This document shows positions 1 through 11,642 of a stretch of 64,000 nucleotides of DNA, piece by piece. The position numbers and the translations under genes are program-made. The notes under the pieces are model-generated. The model did not search any database, had not been told where the DNA came from, and saw only the letters and a program-made list of their open reading frames with translations. The DNA comes from Rhizodiscina lignyota (Eukaryota; Ascomycota; Dothideomycetes; Aulographales; Rhizodiscinaceae). The stretch's first letter is position 1, and each line of letters begins with the position of its first letter. Location: contig ML978125.1 of NCBI GenBank assembly GCA_010015805.1, forward strand, positions 1,798,001-1,862,000. The letters run 5' to 3'.

Positions 1-763
1 ACGGGTCGAGCAAAGTTTCGCAACAGCACATCTTTTGGGTCGACGAGAGATGAGACACAGACATTGCCATCGATGGATGCAGTCGCTATGTATATTGAAT
101 TAGATGGTGTTGCTGGGAGCGTAGGCTGCTGTCGCGGCGTCCTTGGTGACGCATTTACATTCGATTTGTGAGGCTGAGTGGGAGTCTGGGGTCGTGCTGG
201 GGAGCTCGTTGGTTCAGGACTGGGCCGGAGTGTGGATTCGCTCTTAGCATTCGGCCATGGCGGTGGGAAGGGCGATACTGAGACAGCAGTGATAGAAGCT
301 GAATGCGCCTTGTAGGTTCGTAGTTGCTGGAAGGTAGGGATCGTGATGACATGCTACTCGAGTCAACTCTATGCTTCGCATATACCTTGAAATGTAGCTT
401 ACGATATTTCCATTGTGCGTCCCTATAATCTATAAAAGGTTTAGTAGACGTTCCAGGCACTGTGCGCTCTCTACGTTCGAATTGAAAGGTTCAAAGTACC
501 ATCTTGTCTCCCGCAACTAGGGAGCTACTTGTTGCGTCGCCATTGCGATATATCGGCCCAAGAGTCCCAGTCAACCTGTTGTACTTGAGCTTCGGCTCAG
601 TCTCTTCCTCCTCTTCTTCCTCCTCATCCCGCTCGGTCCCATTCTGGATATCTGGGTCGTCTCGGTCGTCGGAAGCCTTGGATGGAGTGGCTGGAGGTTG
701 TAATGCTGGTGCAGGCAAGGCAGCGTTTTCATTCTTTCCTTCCGCGTCGTTTTCGGTAGTCAT
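1..763 (-). CDS. VPS41: VPS41, HOPS complex vacuolar sorting subunit (N-terminal part, runs off the left edge)
   Basis: Start of the HOPS tethering subunit Vps41, which acts in vesicle and vacuole fusion. Exons, reading leftward: 763-500, 429-403 (only 27 nt) and 353-1, with introns of 70 and 49 nt whose phases agree. The protein opens with an acidic low-complexity stretch (a run of Glu around residues 46-53), then the family-typical LKYNRLTGTLGPIYRNGD, followed by DKMIIGTHNGNIHVITIP, the first blade of the WD40-like propeller. It then reads TFQQLRTYKAHS and continues through a Pro/Ser-rich insert to SIDGNVCVSSL at the edge. The start is the first ATG giving this N-terminus. It shares a 217-bp divergent spacer with MRP49. 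Family assignment rests on remembered fungal Vps41 sequence; the rest of the gene lies outside the window. Confidence 0.92.
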
Positions 764-980
764 GCTAAGCGCATGTTGGATCCGCCGAGCGCGCTCGAGT
801 TTGGAGCTCTCTCAGTCGAGATATTTAGAATGCGCCGTAAGTCGAGCTTGAAGCGGCTCGCCAATGAGGTCAGTGACGGAGCGAGACCCCCGACGCGTTC
901 CTCCGCAGCCGACAGAAATTTGGACCGCGAAGGTCTACTGTGGAAGTGACAACGCCCTGCAAACGGACTATATTTCCAAG
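764..980. promoter_or_regulatory. Divergent VPS41/MRP49 promoter
   Basis: A 217-bp spacer between two divergently transcribed housekeeping genes, so it must hold both start regions. No clear TATA box was seen; the middle is GC-rich. Confidence 0.5.
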
Positions 981-1696
981 ATGGTCAGTTTATTCAATCG
1001 GACACGACGGTTACGAACGGTAGGCAGTCATTGAAACATCTAGAGTGTTGTCCTGCGAATGCTAACACTTATACAGAAGGTACATGCTCCCAAACGCGAA
1101 GGTTTGAATTGGCGAGAGACTAATCAATTGGACAGCTCCTGGGCGTCCGACTTGGACCGGGAGCAGCAGTATTGCCCAAGGAGATATATAGGATCAATCT
1201 GCAGTTTGCAAAGAGTGTTGATGGTGGGCATATGGGTCCAAGGTGCGAATGATGCAGAGTTGTAGCAGTACATTGCTAACTACAACGTATGGCTCACAGA
1301 AAATTCTGGCGGAACATGCTTCCCAGATTAAAATACCACAACCCTACCGTCGACATGAATGTCGATCGAACAGTAGCAAATGACGGCCCAGCGACTTTGA
1401 CCCTGTTCTTCCACTCGCAATCCTCATCAACGCCAACAACGCCAGCCGAACAGACCGATCCTAATGCCATAACAAAAACAATAAACATGAAGAACAAGAC
1501 CGACACCGGCATCTGGGAAGAGTTCGTAACTCTTACGGACGCGAAGGCGGTGCGGCCAACAGAAGAGGATACACGATTGCTGCAGGAGCTCGCTGAGCAG
1601 AACACAGACAGCGCTGAGAATAGTGCAAGGCAGAAGGAGGAGAACAAGCGGATAAAGAGAGAGAGGCAGCTATTGCAAATGGTCAAACAAGATTAG
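981..1696 (+). CDS. mrp49: Mitochondrial large-subunit ribosomal protein MRP49 (L51/S25/CI-B8 fold)
   Basis: Mitochondrial ribosomal protein of the thioredoxin-like L51/S25/CI-B8 family, about 180 residues. Exons: 981-1019, 1136-1242 and 1300-1696. Intron 1 (116 nt) ends in a CTAATC branch site and gacag; intron 2 (57 nt) has GCTAAC. Joined, the protein begins MVSLFNRTRRLRTLLGVRLG, then PGAAVLPKEIYRINLQFAKS, and HMGPRKFWRNMLPRLKYHNP, which is the family signature. The C-terminal third is Lys/Glu-rich and probably helical. A possible 3-nt exon inside intron 1 is not needed. Its divergent neighbour is VPS41. Confidence 0.9.
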
Positions 1697-2042
1697 CCGA
1701 AGTGTTTCTTGGGATACAAGCATTCGACGGAGTTCACATCGCCGTATATTGGGAGATACCAGGGTCATTGTGCATTAAAGGTAACATTCAGTGTATGGTA
1801 TTGTACTGTATAGCTCACAACACACTACAAGAAAGATCGTCGTCGTTGAAGTCTCTCACCAAATGGTCAGGCACCCAACCTTTGTGGATCTTCAGACTGG
1901 AACTACTTAGTCAAGGAGAGGCCTAAACGGCTTACCGGTTTCGATGTTCGATCTCCCATCCTTCCATCAATCGCTCGCTGCGTTCTTTCCATCTCTTCTC
2001 TCCATGCGCCGAACTCACATCAGCTGCCTTTCGGAATTGGCA
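1697..2042. other. Convergent 3' spacer
   Basis: 346 bp between the 3' ends of MRP49 and the sugar transporter. Only untranslated sequence is expected; nothing else was recognised. Confidence 0.4.
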
Positions 2043-3979
2043 TTATACCTTGTCTTCCTTGCCGACCACTACTGGAATTTCAACGGTAACTTGCTTCTCT
2101 TCAATTTGTCTCTCGAGCTCGTCAAGCCTGCTACCACCAAGAGCCTTGTTCGAGCGCCAAGCAGGAATGCCGGTGTCGAAGACCTCATCCATCTCCTCAA
2201 GCGTACGGCCCTTAGTTTCTGGGGCGGTGAGGAACATGTGGATGAAAGCAGCGCCATTGAAGGCGCCGAAGATCATGTACTGGTTAAGAGAGAACATTAA
2301 CCAATAATCCGTATTATGGCTTGGATTTAACTCACCATTTTCCAATTGATCGAACTCAAAAGCGGTGGTACTGCAAATGCGAGTGCAGTGTTCCATGCCC
2401 AACAAGACGCAGTAGCCAAGGATACGGCCTTAGCTCGGATCCTACTTGGGTAGATTTCAGCAGGGTACGTCCAACTGATTGGGCCCCACGAGGTTGCGAA
2501 AGCGGCAACAAAGATATACTAGATGCTTCATCAGCACGCGCCGTGATACTCGGGATGTTCGTCACTCACCGACACCGCAATTACTGCCTTGCCCTGAGCA
2601 GGCTTGTTGATCAGTTGCCAGGTGTTAGCAGATCCAGGTGGAGCAGGCTGTCCGTATGCGCCTTGGATAGAGCCGCTAATGAAGAGACAGGTCATCATCA
2701 TGAAAGCACCTGCCAACAGCGTCGGACGTCGTCCCCAACGATCAACGAACAGGATCGCTGGCAACGTGAGGACTGTGTTGATGACATATTGGATCGAGGA
2801 AGGCAGTAGTGGGTTAGTGATGCCTGCTCCCTGCATCACATAGACAATATAATACACTGCAAATTAGGTCAGCAAGGTTTACATTTTCATACTCGCTGAA
2901 ATGTCGGACTGACTAAGCACGTTCATCCCGGAGAGTTGCGACCACATCTGAACGCTCATTCCGAGGAAGACACGCCGAGCCATCTTCGGCTCCAACAGCT
3001 GTTGGTAGCTTGTCGTAGACTGCTGGCGTTCGAACTCGATGACCTCTCGGATTTCTTGAAGTTCGGCAAGGACCTTCGGATGCGATGTATCACCCTTGCC
3101 ATGCCTACATCAATGTATCAGTATCCTACTCAATTGCTTATGCGGTAGAGTGTTTACAAGTCTGCGAGGACTCGCACAGCATCATCCCAGCGGTCCTTTG
3201 ATGCCAACCATCGCGGAGATTTCGGAAACCAGATAAGGCCAATCAGGAGAATAAATGCCGGAATCATTTGAAGGCCCCAAGGAATCCGGAACGCTGCAGT
3301 GCTTTGAGTCGGATTTTTTGGACCGCCATCGATGAATGAAGCACCGTATTGGATGAAAAACTGAATTAAGATTCCCCATGTGATAGCCCATTGCTGCATT
3401 GAGATGATTCGGCCTCGGATCTCCTTGGGAGCAATTTCGGCTTGGTAGACTGGAGTTCTTCTTAGCATTTATCCTCGACGCAGTCGTAACATTAACTCAC
3501 TCGGGACAACAGAAGATGCGATACCAATGGACAAGCCGGCAATTACTCTCCCGGCACATAGCATACCAACATTTTGAGAGGCCGTTTGCAATCTTCGGCA
3601 TGTGGGTCAGTGGATGAGATAATCTTAATCTGGTGGAACTCCTGTGTCTTACATGGCACCAATGATCCAAATAACAGATGCGATTTGGATCGTGACCTTC
3701 CGAGAGTACTTGTCCGCCAAGAAAGAGGAAGCAAGAGCTCCAGCGAACGATCCAGCTGGCATCGAGGCTGTAATTCCGCCTTGTCGGTACGACAATGGGT
3801 TATTGAAATAGCGTATATAAGCCTGGGTGCCCAGGACGCCGCTCATGGAGCTGATGTCAAGACCAAACAACCCTCCACCTGTTTTTTGTCAGCATCTAAT
3901 CGCATATGTCGAGGATTATATTAGTCATTGTACCTATGGCGGCGAAGCCGCAAATCAAGTAGACGTTTGTCACAGTCAT
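2043..3979 (-). CDS. MFS sugar transporter (hexose/quinate-type, 12 TM)
   Basis: Proton-coupled sugar importer of the MFS sugar porter family, 517 residues in eight exons: 3979-3934, 3878-3653, 3592-3501, 3449-3158, 3104-2914, 2856-2570, 2518-2336 and 2279-2043. All seven introns are 51-60 nt, GT-AG, with consistent phase. Signatures in order: FGLDISSMSG near TM1; LADKYSRK after TM2; GRVIAGLSIGIASSVVPIYQ followed by AEIAPKEIRGR (sugar transport signature 2); FPKSPRWLASKDR before the central loop; GMNVLMYYIVYVMQGAG in TM7; DRWGRRP; and PETKGRTLEEMDEVFD at the end of TM12. The start is the only ATG ahead of TM1. A TATA-like element lies about 95 bp upstream. It is divergent from a Zn2Cys6 regulator, which may control it. 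Substrate cannot be read from sequence. Confidence 0.92.
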
Positions 3980-4404
3980 GATGACCTTTTGGCTTGCCTC
4001 TTCTCAATGAGAGTGGAGTTGAGGAACAGGTCGCCCGCCAAACCATCGTGAATATGTACATAATCACAGCCTTATATACACCGCCAGCTACATGTTGCCA
4101 GTTCGGTAGTGTCCCGAGGCGTTAACGAGTCGTGAGCGTGGAAAATTGCTCGATCCGTACTGGCATGGGAAGCATGTAAGACGATTACCGGAATTGGCGT
4201 CGAAACGGGATCTCCCCTCTGCCGAGATCTGGGGTAAAGAAACTCTGTTCTCCACCTGCCTCTCGCTGCCATTCCACCGAGCAAGCCAGCTTTGCAACGG
4301 CGAGGTGGTATTTAGGTGTTGCCTCTCCACACTCCTTCCCGGCAGCAGATGTTGTCCCAGCCTTCCGGGGCAGATTTCCCCCGCGGTTGAACAACGTCCT
4401 CACA
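3980..4404. promoter_or_regulatory. Shared divergent promoter of sugar transporter and regulator, with TATA-like box
   Basis: 425 bp between divergent start codons. On the minus strand a TATATAAG box occupies 4079-4072, about 95 bp before the transporter ATG. A single spacer serving a transporter and a regulator suggests co-control. Confidence 0.5.
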
Positions 4405-6623
4405 ATGACCGAGTCTCAAGTCCAAGCAACAATAGGATGGTAAGTCATTCTTCTATGCTGCTGTACGATGTGTCGGATGAGTCAATTCAGGGCTGACAGA
4501 CAGCAGCAACTTCTGTCGCGATAACCATTACAAGTGTGGGTTGACATCTGCTTGTGCGGCCGCGTCGTGTCCGCATGCTGACATATTCAACTTTGAAGGC
4601 GAGCGCGCTCGACCAGACGCAGATTGCAAGCGGTGTCTGCGTGCCAAAAGAAAATGCGTCCGCAAGGATCGTTTGCGTATACGCCTGCACTCGTTTCCGG
4701 CAGAAGAAGGCCGCAGAAGATGGCTGCCGTTGCCTCGTGTCGGTAAGAATTTTCCACCATTTGATATTGACTTCGGGCTTTATTCCGGACATCGAAGAGG
4801 ACGATGAAGCATGCTAATCACCGCTATGTGCTGAAGTGGACTTTGTCGATGAGACGGCGCAGACTATACAGGAATATAAGGAAGAGTTCTCCAGGCAGGC
4901 CAGCTTACCACAACAGACCAGTCCAGCCAAGGAGACTCATCAAGATCATAACCCGACGTCTGAGCAAGATGTTTCATTGGCGTGGCCAACTCCACCTTCC
5001 ACGGACTTGCCTGCAAAAATCAGTGATTTAAGACGTACGGCCAGTTCTCCGTATGTCGGTTTCCGTGCCTTTGATCCTGTACGAGAGCTGCAGCAGCCCA
5101 GTGAACCGCTGCCTCTAAAGTCGGCACCATCTTCTATAAACGATGGTGCTGGTATCTATTCATACAGCTCTCCAACTTCTTCAAGGGTCCAATCAAGTAC
5201 CTTTGATGTAGACGCTCCAGACTCCTCTGTCTTCAGCAGCGTGATTTGTTGGCCGCTTACCTCACCCCTCGAGGCGTCTCTAATTCGTAACTTTGTGGAC
5301 AAGGTCTCCCACTTTGTATGTCTTAATCATCTGTTAGTCATTGAAGTTCGAGGGCATCTTTCAATAACCAATTCGCAGTTTGACTTTTGCGACAAACGTC
5401 GGAGATTCGCTCTTGATGTTCCTCAACATGCTAGGACGAACTATACTCTATCAAGGGCAATGTTTGCCTTGTCGGCACGACACTTGAGTCTCATCTCCGA
5501 ATTCGACACATACATCGCCAATCAGTATCAACAACAATGCCTCGAGTCTCTGATTCCACTGTTGGACGAGCCGGACACACTGGCAGACGAAGCACTGCTG
5601 GCGGCTCTAGTAATTCTGCGACTTCTTGAAGAACTGGACGGTATGTTTGCCGCGAAAATTTGAAGGAATGACCATCTCATTGCAATTCCAGTATCAATCG
5701 CGGGATCGGACAAGCACGAGCACCTCCTCGGAACTCAGGCAATCATCGCAGCGCAGAAGCATCACATCATGTCGTCTGGACTTCGTGAAGCTGCGTTCTG
5801 GGCTGCCCTTAGGCAAGAGCTCTACGTCTCAACCACAACACACAGGCCGCCCCGTCTACGAATTGAGGCTGCGGCCCTCGACAGCACATTTGCGAATGCA
5901 GATGATTGGGACTGGTCTCGTTGGACCATCGCACATTGTTGTGAGGTGCTCGACTTTGCGTTTGGTCCACAATCAAATTCAACGGCTCGCTTTGAGGAAG
6001 TGATGGCCGATAACAAGAGATGGAATACCGCAAAGCCGTCCACTTTTGACCCCTACTACCAGAATAATGAAGTCAATCTCTTTGAGATGTTCCCGGACGT
6101 GAGATATCAATCTGCGTGGCATGGTGAGTGAAGCAAGATGACACGTTTGTTCTCAGTTGACAGACATTCTAGTTATGGGCGTCCAGTATCATCTGCTGGC
6201 CCACCTGCTACTAATAATTCACAATCCAAACATTCCGAGTGTGGGGCCAGCACGGAGGAGTGCTCTGCAGAAGGTAGATGTATGTGCTTTCGCTATCCAA
6301 TATGGGATTTGGTGATTTGCTGACTCCACTAGGCGGCTGTTCGAAGCGACATCTGTAGAATGAGTGGGATCGGGTACTCGAACTCTCATACCCCCGCAGC
6401 AATGATTGTAGCTTGCTTAGGAATTGCTCTCTGTATGCACAATACTGCCTTCCATGTGGAAAACGCCGCTAATTTCATTTCGTTAACAGGCGGCGATCGG
6501 TTCCCTAACCGCCAAGATCAGGAGAAGCTCCACGACGTTCAGATATACACGGAGAAGACCATTGGCTGGCCGACCTCGACCATTCGAGCCCAGCTAAGAG
6601 AAACTTGGGAATGGAACGCGTAA
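4405..6623 (+). CDS. Fungal transcription factor, atypical Cys-rich N-terminus plus C-terminal regulatory domain
   Basis: Probable transcription regulator, 595 residues, with exons 4405-4439, 4504-4742, 4837-5315, 5379-5640, 5692-6123, 6173-6279, 6333-6432 and 6490-6623. The C-terminal part matches the fungal-specific regulatory domain (WPLTSPLEASLIRNFVDKVS, then FALDVPQHARTNYTLSRAMF and LLGTQAIIAAQKHH). The N-terminus has C53-x2-C-x6-C63 (CKRCLRAKRKC), half of a Zn2Cys6 cluster, but no second half follows in frame. Upstream Cys at 12, 16, 23, 29 and 34 could supply other ligands. A different frame at about 4,690-4,740 has Cys- and Lys-rich coding similar to a second half, but the next intron's phase fits only the frame used here. 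It is divergent from the sugar transporter. The DNA-binding mode is uncertain. Confidence 0.82.
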
Positions 6624-6833
6624 TAATACTGTAGTGTGTTCAGCCTTTCTGGCTTTGAGTTGATGATTGAATCGCTCTGTCAGAAGATGTGGCAGAGTGA
6701 ATACGTCATACTAGGTACGTTAACTGCGGCAATCGACGTTTTCGTTGCGTTAAAACAACACCCTTCTCCAATTCCAAGGAGAGGGACTCCCAACCCGCTA
6801 TGCAAGCAAGTATGCAGGGTATCTCAAAACCCA

Positions 6834-7974
6834 TCAATATCCCTTCCCAGCAGCCTGCTGCTTGTTGATTTCCTGTCTGAAAGCATTACCAGCACGCTGT
6901 TGTCTTGTCCCATTTTCATCTTCACTAACCAGGCTTCCCAGGCTCACGTCGTCTCCCGCATGAGACTTGTCGATTCTAATCGCAGGGCTGTGCGAGAAGT
7001 TCCGCACAGGGGCCGGGGATATCTCATCCTCGTCGCGATATTCTTGCCCGGGGTACATCTCGCGCTCCTCTAAACGGATATTGCCCTTCTTCATACCCAG
7101 ACGCTGGCGTCGACTCTTCCGCGAAACATAGCCACGCCTGCGACTCATGATGTTGCCAAGTCCTATCATGCGTTGCTTGCGCATCCCTAAGCACAAGCCA
7201 AAAACCACGAGCGCACAGAAGCCAAGGCTGACTGGGAGTCCGACTAGGAGACCCAGCTTATTCGGAACCTTTGTTGGTGGAGGTGGTTGGAGATGCTCGA
7301 CTGGTTTGTTTGTCAACAATATATTTGGCCCATCAAAAAACGATGCCTTCTTGTCGGCCGCCGAATCGAATTCGCTTGCGACGAAGGTCAGGTTGTTGCT
7401 GGTGTTTATACTAGATCCCAGGAATTCTTTCTTCATCGTTATAGTTGCGTAGCCTATCTCGTTCGGGATGCGCTCCGAGGACCAAGCCTGGGTGTTCGTG
7501 TTGTTCAGATATTGGAGAATGACCGTGATGCTTGAATTCGCGGTGAAAGATGCCGGGTCCCAGGTCACATAGTAGGTATCACCAATGTACACAGTTGTAC
7601 TGTTCTCCGGAAGGCAGAAAGGGCCAGTTGTGGGCTTGTTGCACTGAGGGAAGTAGGAGCTCGCTGGGAGTGGACCGCCTGTTGAAGTAGTACTGGAGCT
7701 TGTAGTAGGAGAGGATGAATCTGTCGGTTTCCCATCTTCGGCCGTGGTTGTTGGTACAGATACGTCAACTGTGGTCGCCTTTCCACTTATTGTCGTCTGA
7801 ACCAAGGCGGCAGTGGGTTTTGAAGTTGATTCCGAGGTTGAAGGTGATGCTAAGTAGTTGTCAGCTGGCTGATCAGGATATCCAATATTGATACTCACAG
7901 TCTCTCTTTTCAACTGGATTGGCCTGTATTGCTGACGAGAGGCATGCCGCCGTGAATAGGAGCGAGACGCGCAT
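6834..7974 (-). CDS. Type I membrane protein, Ser/Thr-rich lumenal domain (Psg1/YKL077W-like)
   Basis: 363-residue secretory-pathway membrane protein with exons 7974-7899 and 7849-6834. A signal peptide (MRVSLLFTAACLSSAIQA) is followed by a Kex2-type site (VEKR), a Thr/Ser linker, then a lumenal domain with FPQCNKPTTGPFCLPENST and YIGDTYYVTWDPASF and several N-glycosylation sequons. One TM helix (LGLLVGLPVSLGFCALVVFG) precedes a basic, charged cytosolic tail. This layout, with the Kex2 site and the YYVTWDP motif, resembles the Psg1 family, which stabilises the plasma-membrane ATPase Pma1 in the Golgi in yeast. That match is from memory. The ATG further upstream in another phase would lose the signal peptide, so it was not chosen. 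Confidence 0.75.
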
Positions 7975-8511
7975 CTTGGAGGGTTTGGCGTTTTGGACGC
8001 GTCGAAACTGAATATTTGTGAGATATAGTCTCGGTGCAACTCGTATAATGCTCAATTGATGATCAGTTCGTTCGCACAATGTCCAGCCAGCCGGAATGAA
8101 GTGAGTTGAAGCTGCCCCTGAAGTGGCTTCAGAGAAGTTTCAACTTTCGGTGGCCTGGTCGTTGTCCCTCGAAATTGCTCGGGCCCAAGCTCCAGGCGAC
8201 GGTAAACACATCTCCGCGCGAGTCATGATGCACCTCCCCAAGAAAGCTGCTTGCATCATCGTTTACCTGCTACCTGTTCTCAACACCACCCCTCCTTCCA
8301 TTCACCTGCGCATATCATTTGGCTTCTTCTTTTGTATTTCGATTGCGATTCGCTTCGACGATACACTGTCCTTCCTTTGCATGTGAGTATGCACGTGTGC
8401 GCAGCACCATCGGCCCTCGTGCGTGATAATTGCATCTCGCTGACAGTAGATATCCAGATACAATCAAGGTGCTAGTGGAACATTCATAGTTATCCACTTG
8501 AATCAGCCAAG
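7975..8511. other. Divergent promoter region
   Basis: 537 bp between two divergent secretory-pathway genes. It is C/T-rich near 8,270-8,390; no specific site was recognised. Confidence 0.4.
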
Positions 8512-9431
8512 ATGCGATTCACATCTACCCTCCTCCTGCTGCCCTCAATCGCCCTTGCGCAAGACCAGCAGCCGCTCGCCGACAAGGTAAAAGGCTGGTT
8601 CAAACAGGCGCAATCATACGTCCAATCAGTCCAATCTGCTGCTCCATCCATTCCAAAGGTCGAGGTTGAGGATCCAGTCGATGCCGCCGCTTCAGCAGCT
8701 GAGGCGAAACTTGTTCATCACTTGACCCTCGACAACTGGCAGGGCATCCTACAACCTACTGCACAGTCGAACCCAGATGAGCCTGAAGAATGGATGGTGT
8801 TCATCAACGGGGCTAATAAGACGTGTTATGGGATGTGCGAGAGAGCCGATAAGGCGTGGAAGGTTAGTAGAGGGCCTTCATCCATTGAGAGGAACACAGA
8901 GTTAATTCGGGTTATAGGAAGCCGTTCCGCTTCTCTCCGCCCAGCCCAGTGGCCCACAATTGGCCTCGATCGATTGTGATGCCGAGCAGATCCTCTGCAA
9001 CTCCTGGGCTGTCGGGCCTCCGTCTATATACGTCATGTTGCTTCCACATGTTCTGCCCGACCAGACCAAGCCGCAGACAACAATCTACGCCGTACCTTTG
9101 AATCGGACCACCGTTACGGCAATGGACATCAACAACATCCACGCAAAGGAGGAGTACAAAAAACTTACTCCTTATGAGGGCTATTTCCATCCGTTCGACG
9201 GGCTTATCGCGCAGTACGGCCTAAGCGTTCCGCTGGCGCACCTTATGTGGGGTCTTGCGAAGATGCCGAGCTGGCTGCCTATGGTGGCGATTTCTCTGGG
9301 CACAAGAACGTTCATGTAAGTCTCATTGATGAATCTTGACACCTTGACTTGTATTGACTTGATTCTTCAGGGGCAGAAGGACGGGCCGCGGAAATCAGCC
9401 AGCACCGGCACAAGGTGGCGCAGCTCAGTAG
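8512..9431 (+). CDS. Conserved fungal ER-type protein, function unknown
   Basis: 269-residue protein with a signal peptide (MRFTSTLLLLPSIALAQ) and exons 8512-8862, 8918-9315 and 9371-9431. After a helical stretch (KVKGWFKQAQSYVQSVQS) comes a region with EEWMVFINGANKTCYGMCER and IDCDAEQILCNSWAVGPPS, giving spaced Cys pairs like a thioredoxin-related fold, then LLPHVLPDQTKP. A hydrophobic stretch (MWGLAKMPSWLPMVAISLG) near the C-terminus may anchor it, followed by a basic Gly/Gln-rich tail (GRRTGRGNQPAPAQGGAAQ). Similar proteins occur across Pezizomycotina, but I know of no proven function. ER residence and the thioredoxin-like fold are inferences. Confidence 0.75.
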
Positions 9432-9912
9432 AATGCGAGGAATCTGGAAGATTAAATGCTGTGTAAATGTCTGAACGCCTTCAGGACCCAGACAGACGTG
9501 CTGCAGCTTTAGATGGATAGGTATCAGGCTGGGTATCAGGCTAGGTATTGGATGACCCAGGGCGAAAAGGACGACGTGCGCCCATCCCGTCTAGTCTCGT
9601 GGCACGCAGACTAGTTCGTGTAATAGACCCTTCTATTTATGTATTCAGATATATCAAGATGTTCTCCAAAATTATGGTTTGATCCGATGAATCCTTCGAA
9701 CTGCACTATTTGCTTCTTAGGGTTAGGGTCATCCAATTCAGAAGCACGATAGCTGCTCTCCACAGATGATCACTGATCCAGATAACTGCTGACAACTTCC
9801 AGTATTCGCAAATTTCAAAGTAGTTTCTTTTCGATCTACTGAATATTTCTACGTACTGCGAAGTTTTCATTCCCTTTTCCCTTCTCTCGTACGCCCGGTA
9901 TTAGGTTCAGCA
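9432..9912. other. Intergenic region with two telomere-type repeats
   Basis: 481 bp between two co-directional genes. It contains TTAGGGTTAGGG at 9717-9728, about 185 bp before the next start codon; no coding sequence was recognised. Confidence 0.5.
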
Positions 9913-10996
9913 ATGTCTTCCAACAAAAAGCCTCGAGTCATCAGCCTCGGAATTCCCAAATTTGTCGGAGAAGAATTTCTATCGGAGTTCAAGAAAGACT
10001 TCGACTTTTTAGCACTAGATGCATACGACCGCAAGCAGACGATAGAGAATCTACCAGCGGACATTCAAAAGAATGGACCCATTGACGCGCTTATCATCCG
10101 TATGGGTACTCCGCCATATGAGCCATTCGACGAGGAAATGCTAGGCTCCTTGACACCACATTGTCGCATCATTACGTCTGCTAGTGCGGGATTCAACGAG
10201 TTTGACGTCAAGTGGATGACGAGTCAGGGCATCTGGTTCTGCAATACTGTGGATGCGGTAGCCGAAGCGACAGCAGACATGGCAATCTTCTTGACCCTCG
10301 CTGTTCTGAGGGATACGAGCAGGTTTGAACGCAATGTCAGAAGTGGGGTTTGGAGAGGTGCTGGTTTTGCTCCGCCTCCCGATCCGTCTGGACTTAGAAT
10401 GGGGATTGTTGGGATGGGCGCTATTGGGAAGGTAAGATGCCGGTTTTGACTACTTCTACAGGAGAAAGGCCTGACGTGTCTATCAAATGGTGTAGTATGT
10501 CGCGAAGAAAGCGGCCGTTTTCAATATCAAAGTCAGCTACTACAACAGGCGCCAATTACCGCCGGATCAGGAGGCGAAGTATGCTGCAACATACTGCAGC
10601 ACACTCCACGAATTACTCTCCTGTTCGGACATTATATCCATTAGCTGCCCTCTGAACGAAGAAACCACAGGATTAATCGGCCCCGAAGAGTTCGCCGCCA
10701 TGAAGGACGGCGCATTTCTCGTCAACACGGCACGAGGCGCGGTTATTCATGAAACTGCTTTGATTGAGGCCCTGAAATCTGGCAAGGTAGCACGAGCTGG
10801 ACTGGACGTCTTTTCCAATGAGCCAAATATTGATCCGTATTTCCTCACAAGCGACAAGGTCGTCATTCAGCCACACATGGGCGGTCTCACCAAGTTGGCA
10901 TTCCAGAAAGCGGAGAGAGAATGCTTTGAGAATATCAGAGCTTTGTATCAAACCGGACGACCAAATTCTCCGGTTGTTGAGATAAAGAATAAATGA
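9913..10996 (+). CDS. D-isomer-specific 2-hydroxyacid dehydrogenase
   Basis: NAD(P)H-dependent reductase of 2-keto acids such as glyoxylate or hydroxypyruvate, 339 residues. Exons: 9913-10431 and 10496-10996 (64-nt intron, phase 0). The catalytic domain is split around a Rossmann domain: GIVGMGAIGK is the nucleotide-binding Gly motif (about residues 164-173), NTARGAVI holds the catalytic Arg, VFSNEP the Glu, and QPHMGG the catalytic His. EATADMAIFLTLAVLRD is the usual helix before the cofactor domain. Length is normal for the family. It lies alone between two intergenic regions, and no signal for mitochondria or peroxisome is evident. Substrate is not decided by sequence. Confidence 0.92.
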
Positions 10997-11642
10997 GTGT
11001 CTGGCGAGCATTACGGCATAGTCGATACTTGAGGATCTCGCAACGATCGACTTCTAAGTTCGCCGTAACATCCTCGGTCATTCCATACGAAATGGCGACT
11101 GCGATGCGAGTAGAAAGTGGAAATATAGCCAGGCTGCTATCCGTACATATGCTTGTAGTAATAAACACGCTTCAGGAGCAATTTTCGAACACATTTTATA
11201 TTGCGCGGACGCTAACCATTTTTGCACAACTGGCCCTTGTGACTGACTCACTCGTTGAGGTCGCCGACGTGTAAGCTTTCAGGACTCTCAACCTCACTCT
11301 ACTTGCCCCTCCTCTCCCGCCTGAGCTGTAACAATTTACGAAGAATCCAAATCACTCTTTATGTCAAAATACTTCTGCAGTTGGTTCTCGAGATGGCGCC
11401 TATAATTCCGTGGAACTTCTGTCCAGCTGCCGCTTTATCCGGGTAGAGGTATCCAGACCAGAGCCGCCAATCCGTGCGACCGGTCATGACGCCGCATCCA
11501 CTTGCACCAATGCCATGCAAAGTGAAGATTTTCGGCAAGTCTAATCCGTGACAATGATACTTCCGTAGGTATTTCTCTGTCTTCTATCAGCCTTCCTTCA
11601 TCTATTTAGATTTCACCGAGTCCCTCGAGCACTGCCGCAACA
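10997..11642. other. Intergenic region
   Basis: 646 bp between co-directional genes. It holds the 3' end of the dehydrogenase and the promoter of the MFS gene; no other feature was seen. Confidence 0.35.

Noticed and set aside
1077-1079. Possible 3-nt exon inside MRP49 intron 1
   Set aside because: A single longer intron gives the family sequence without it.
4554-4817. Alternative frame of the 4.4 kb regulator containing a second zinc-cluster-like half
   Set aside because: The following intron's phase does not fit this frame, so it was kept only as a finding.
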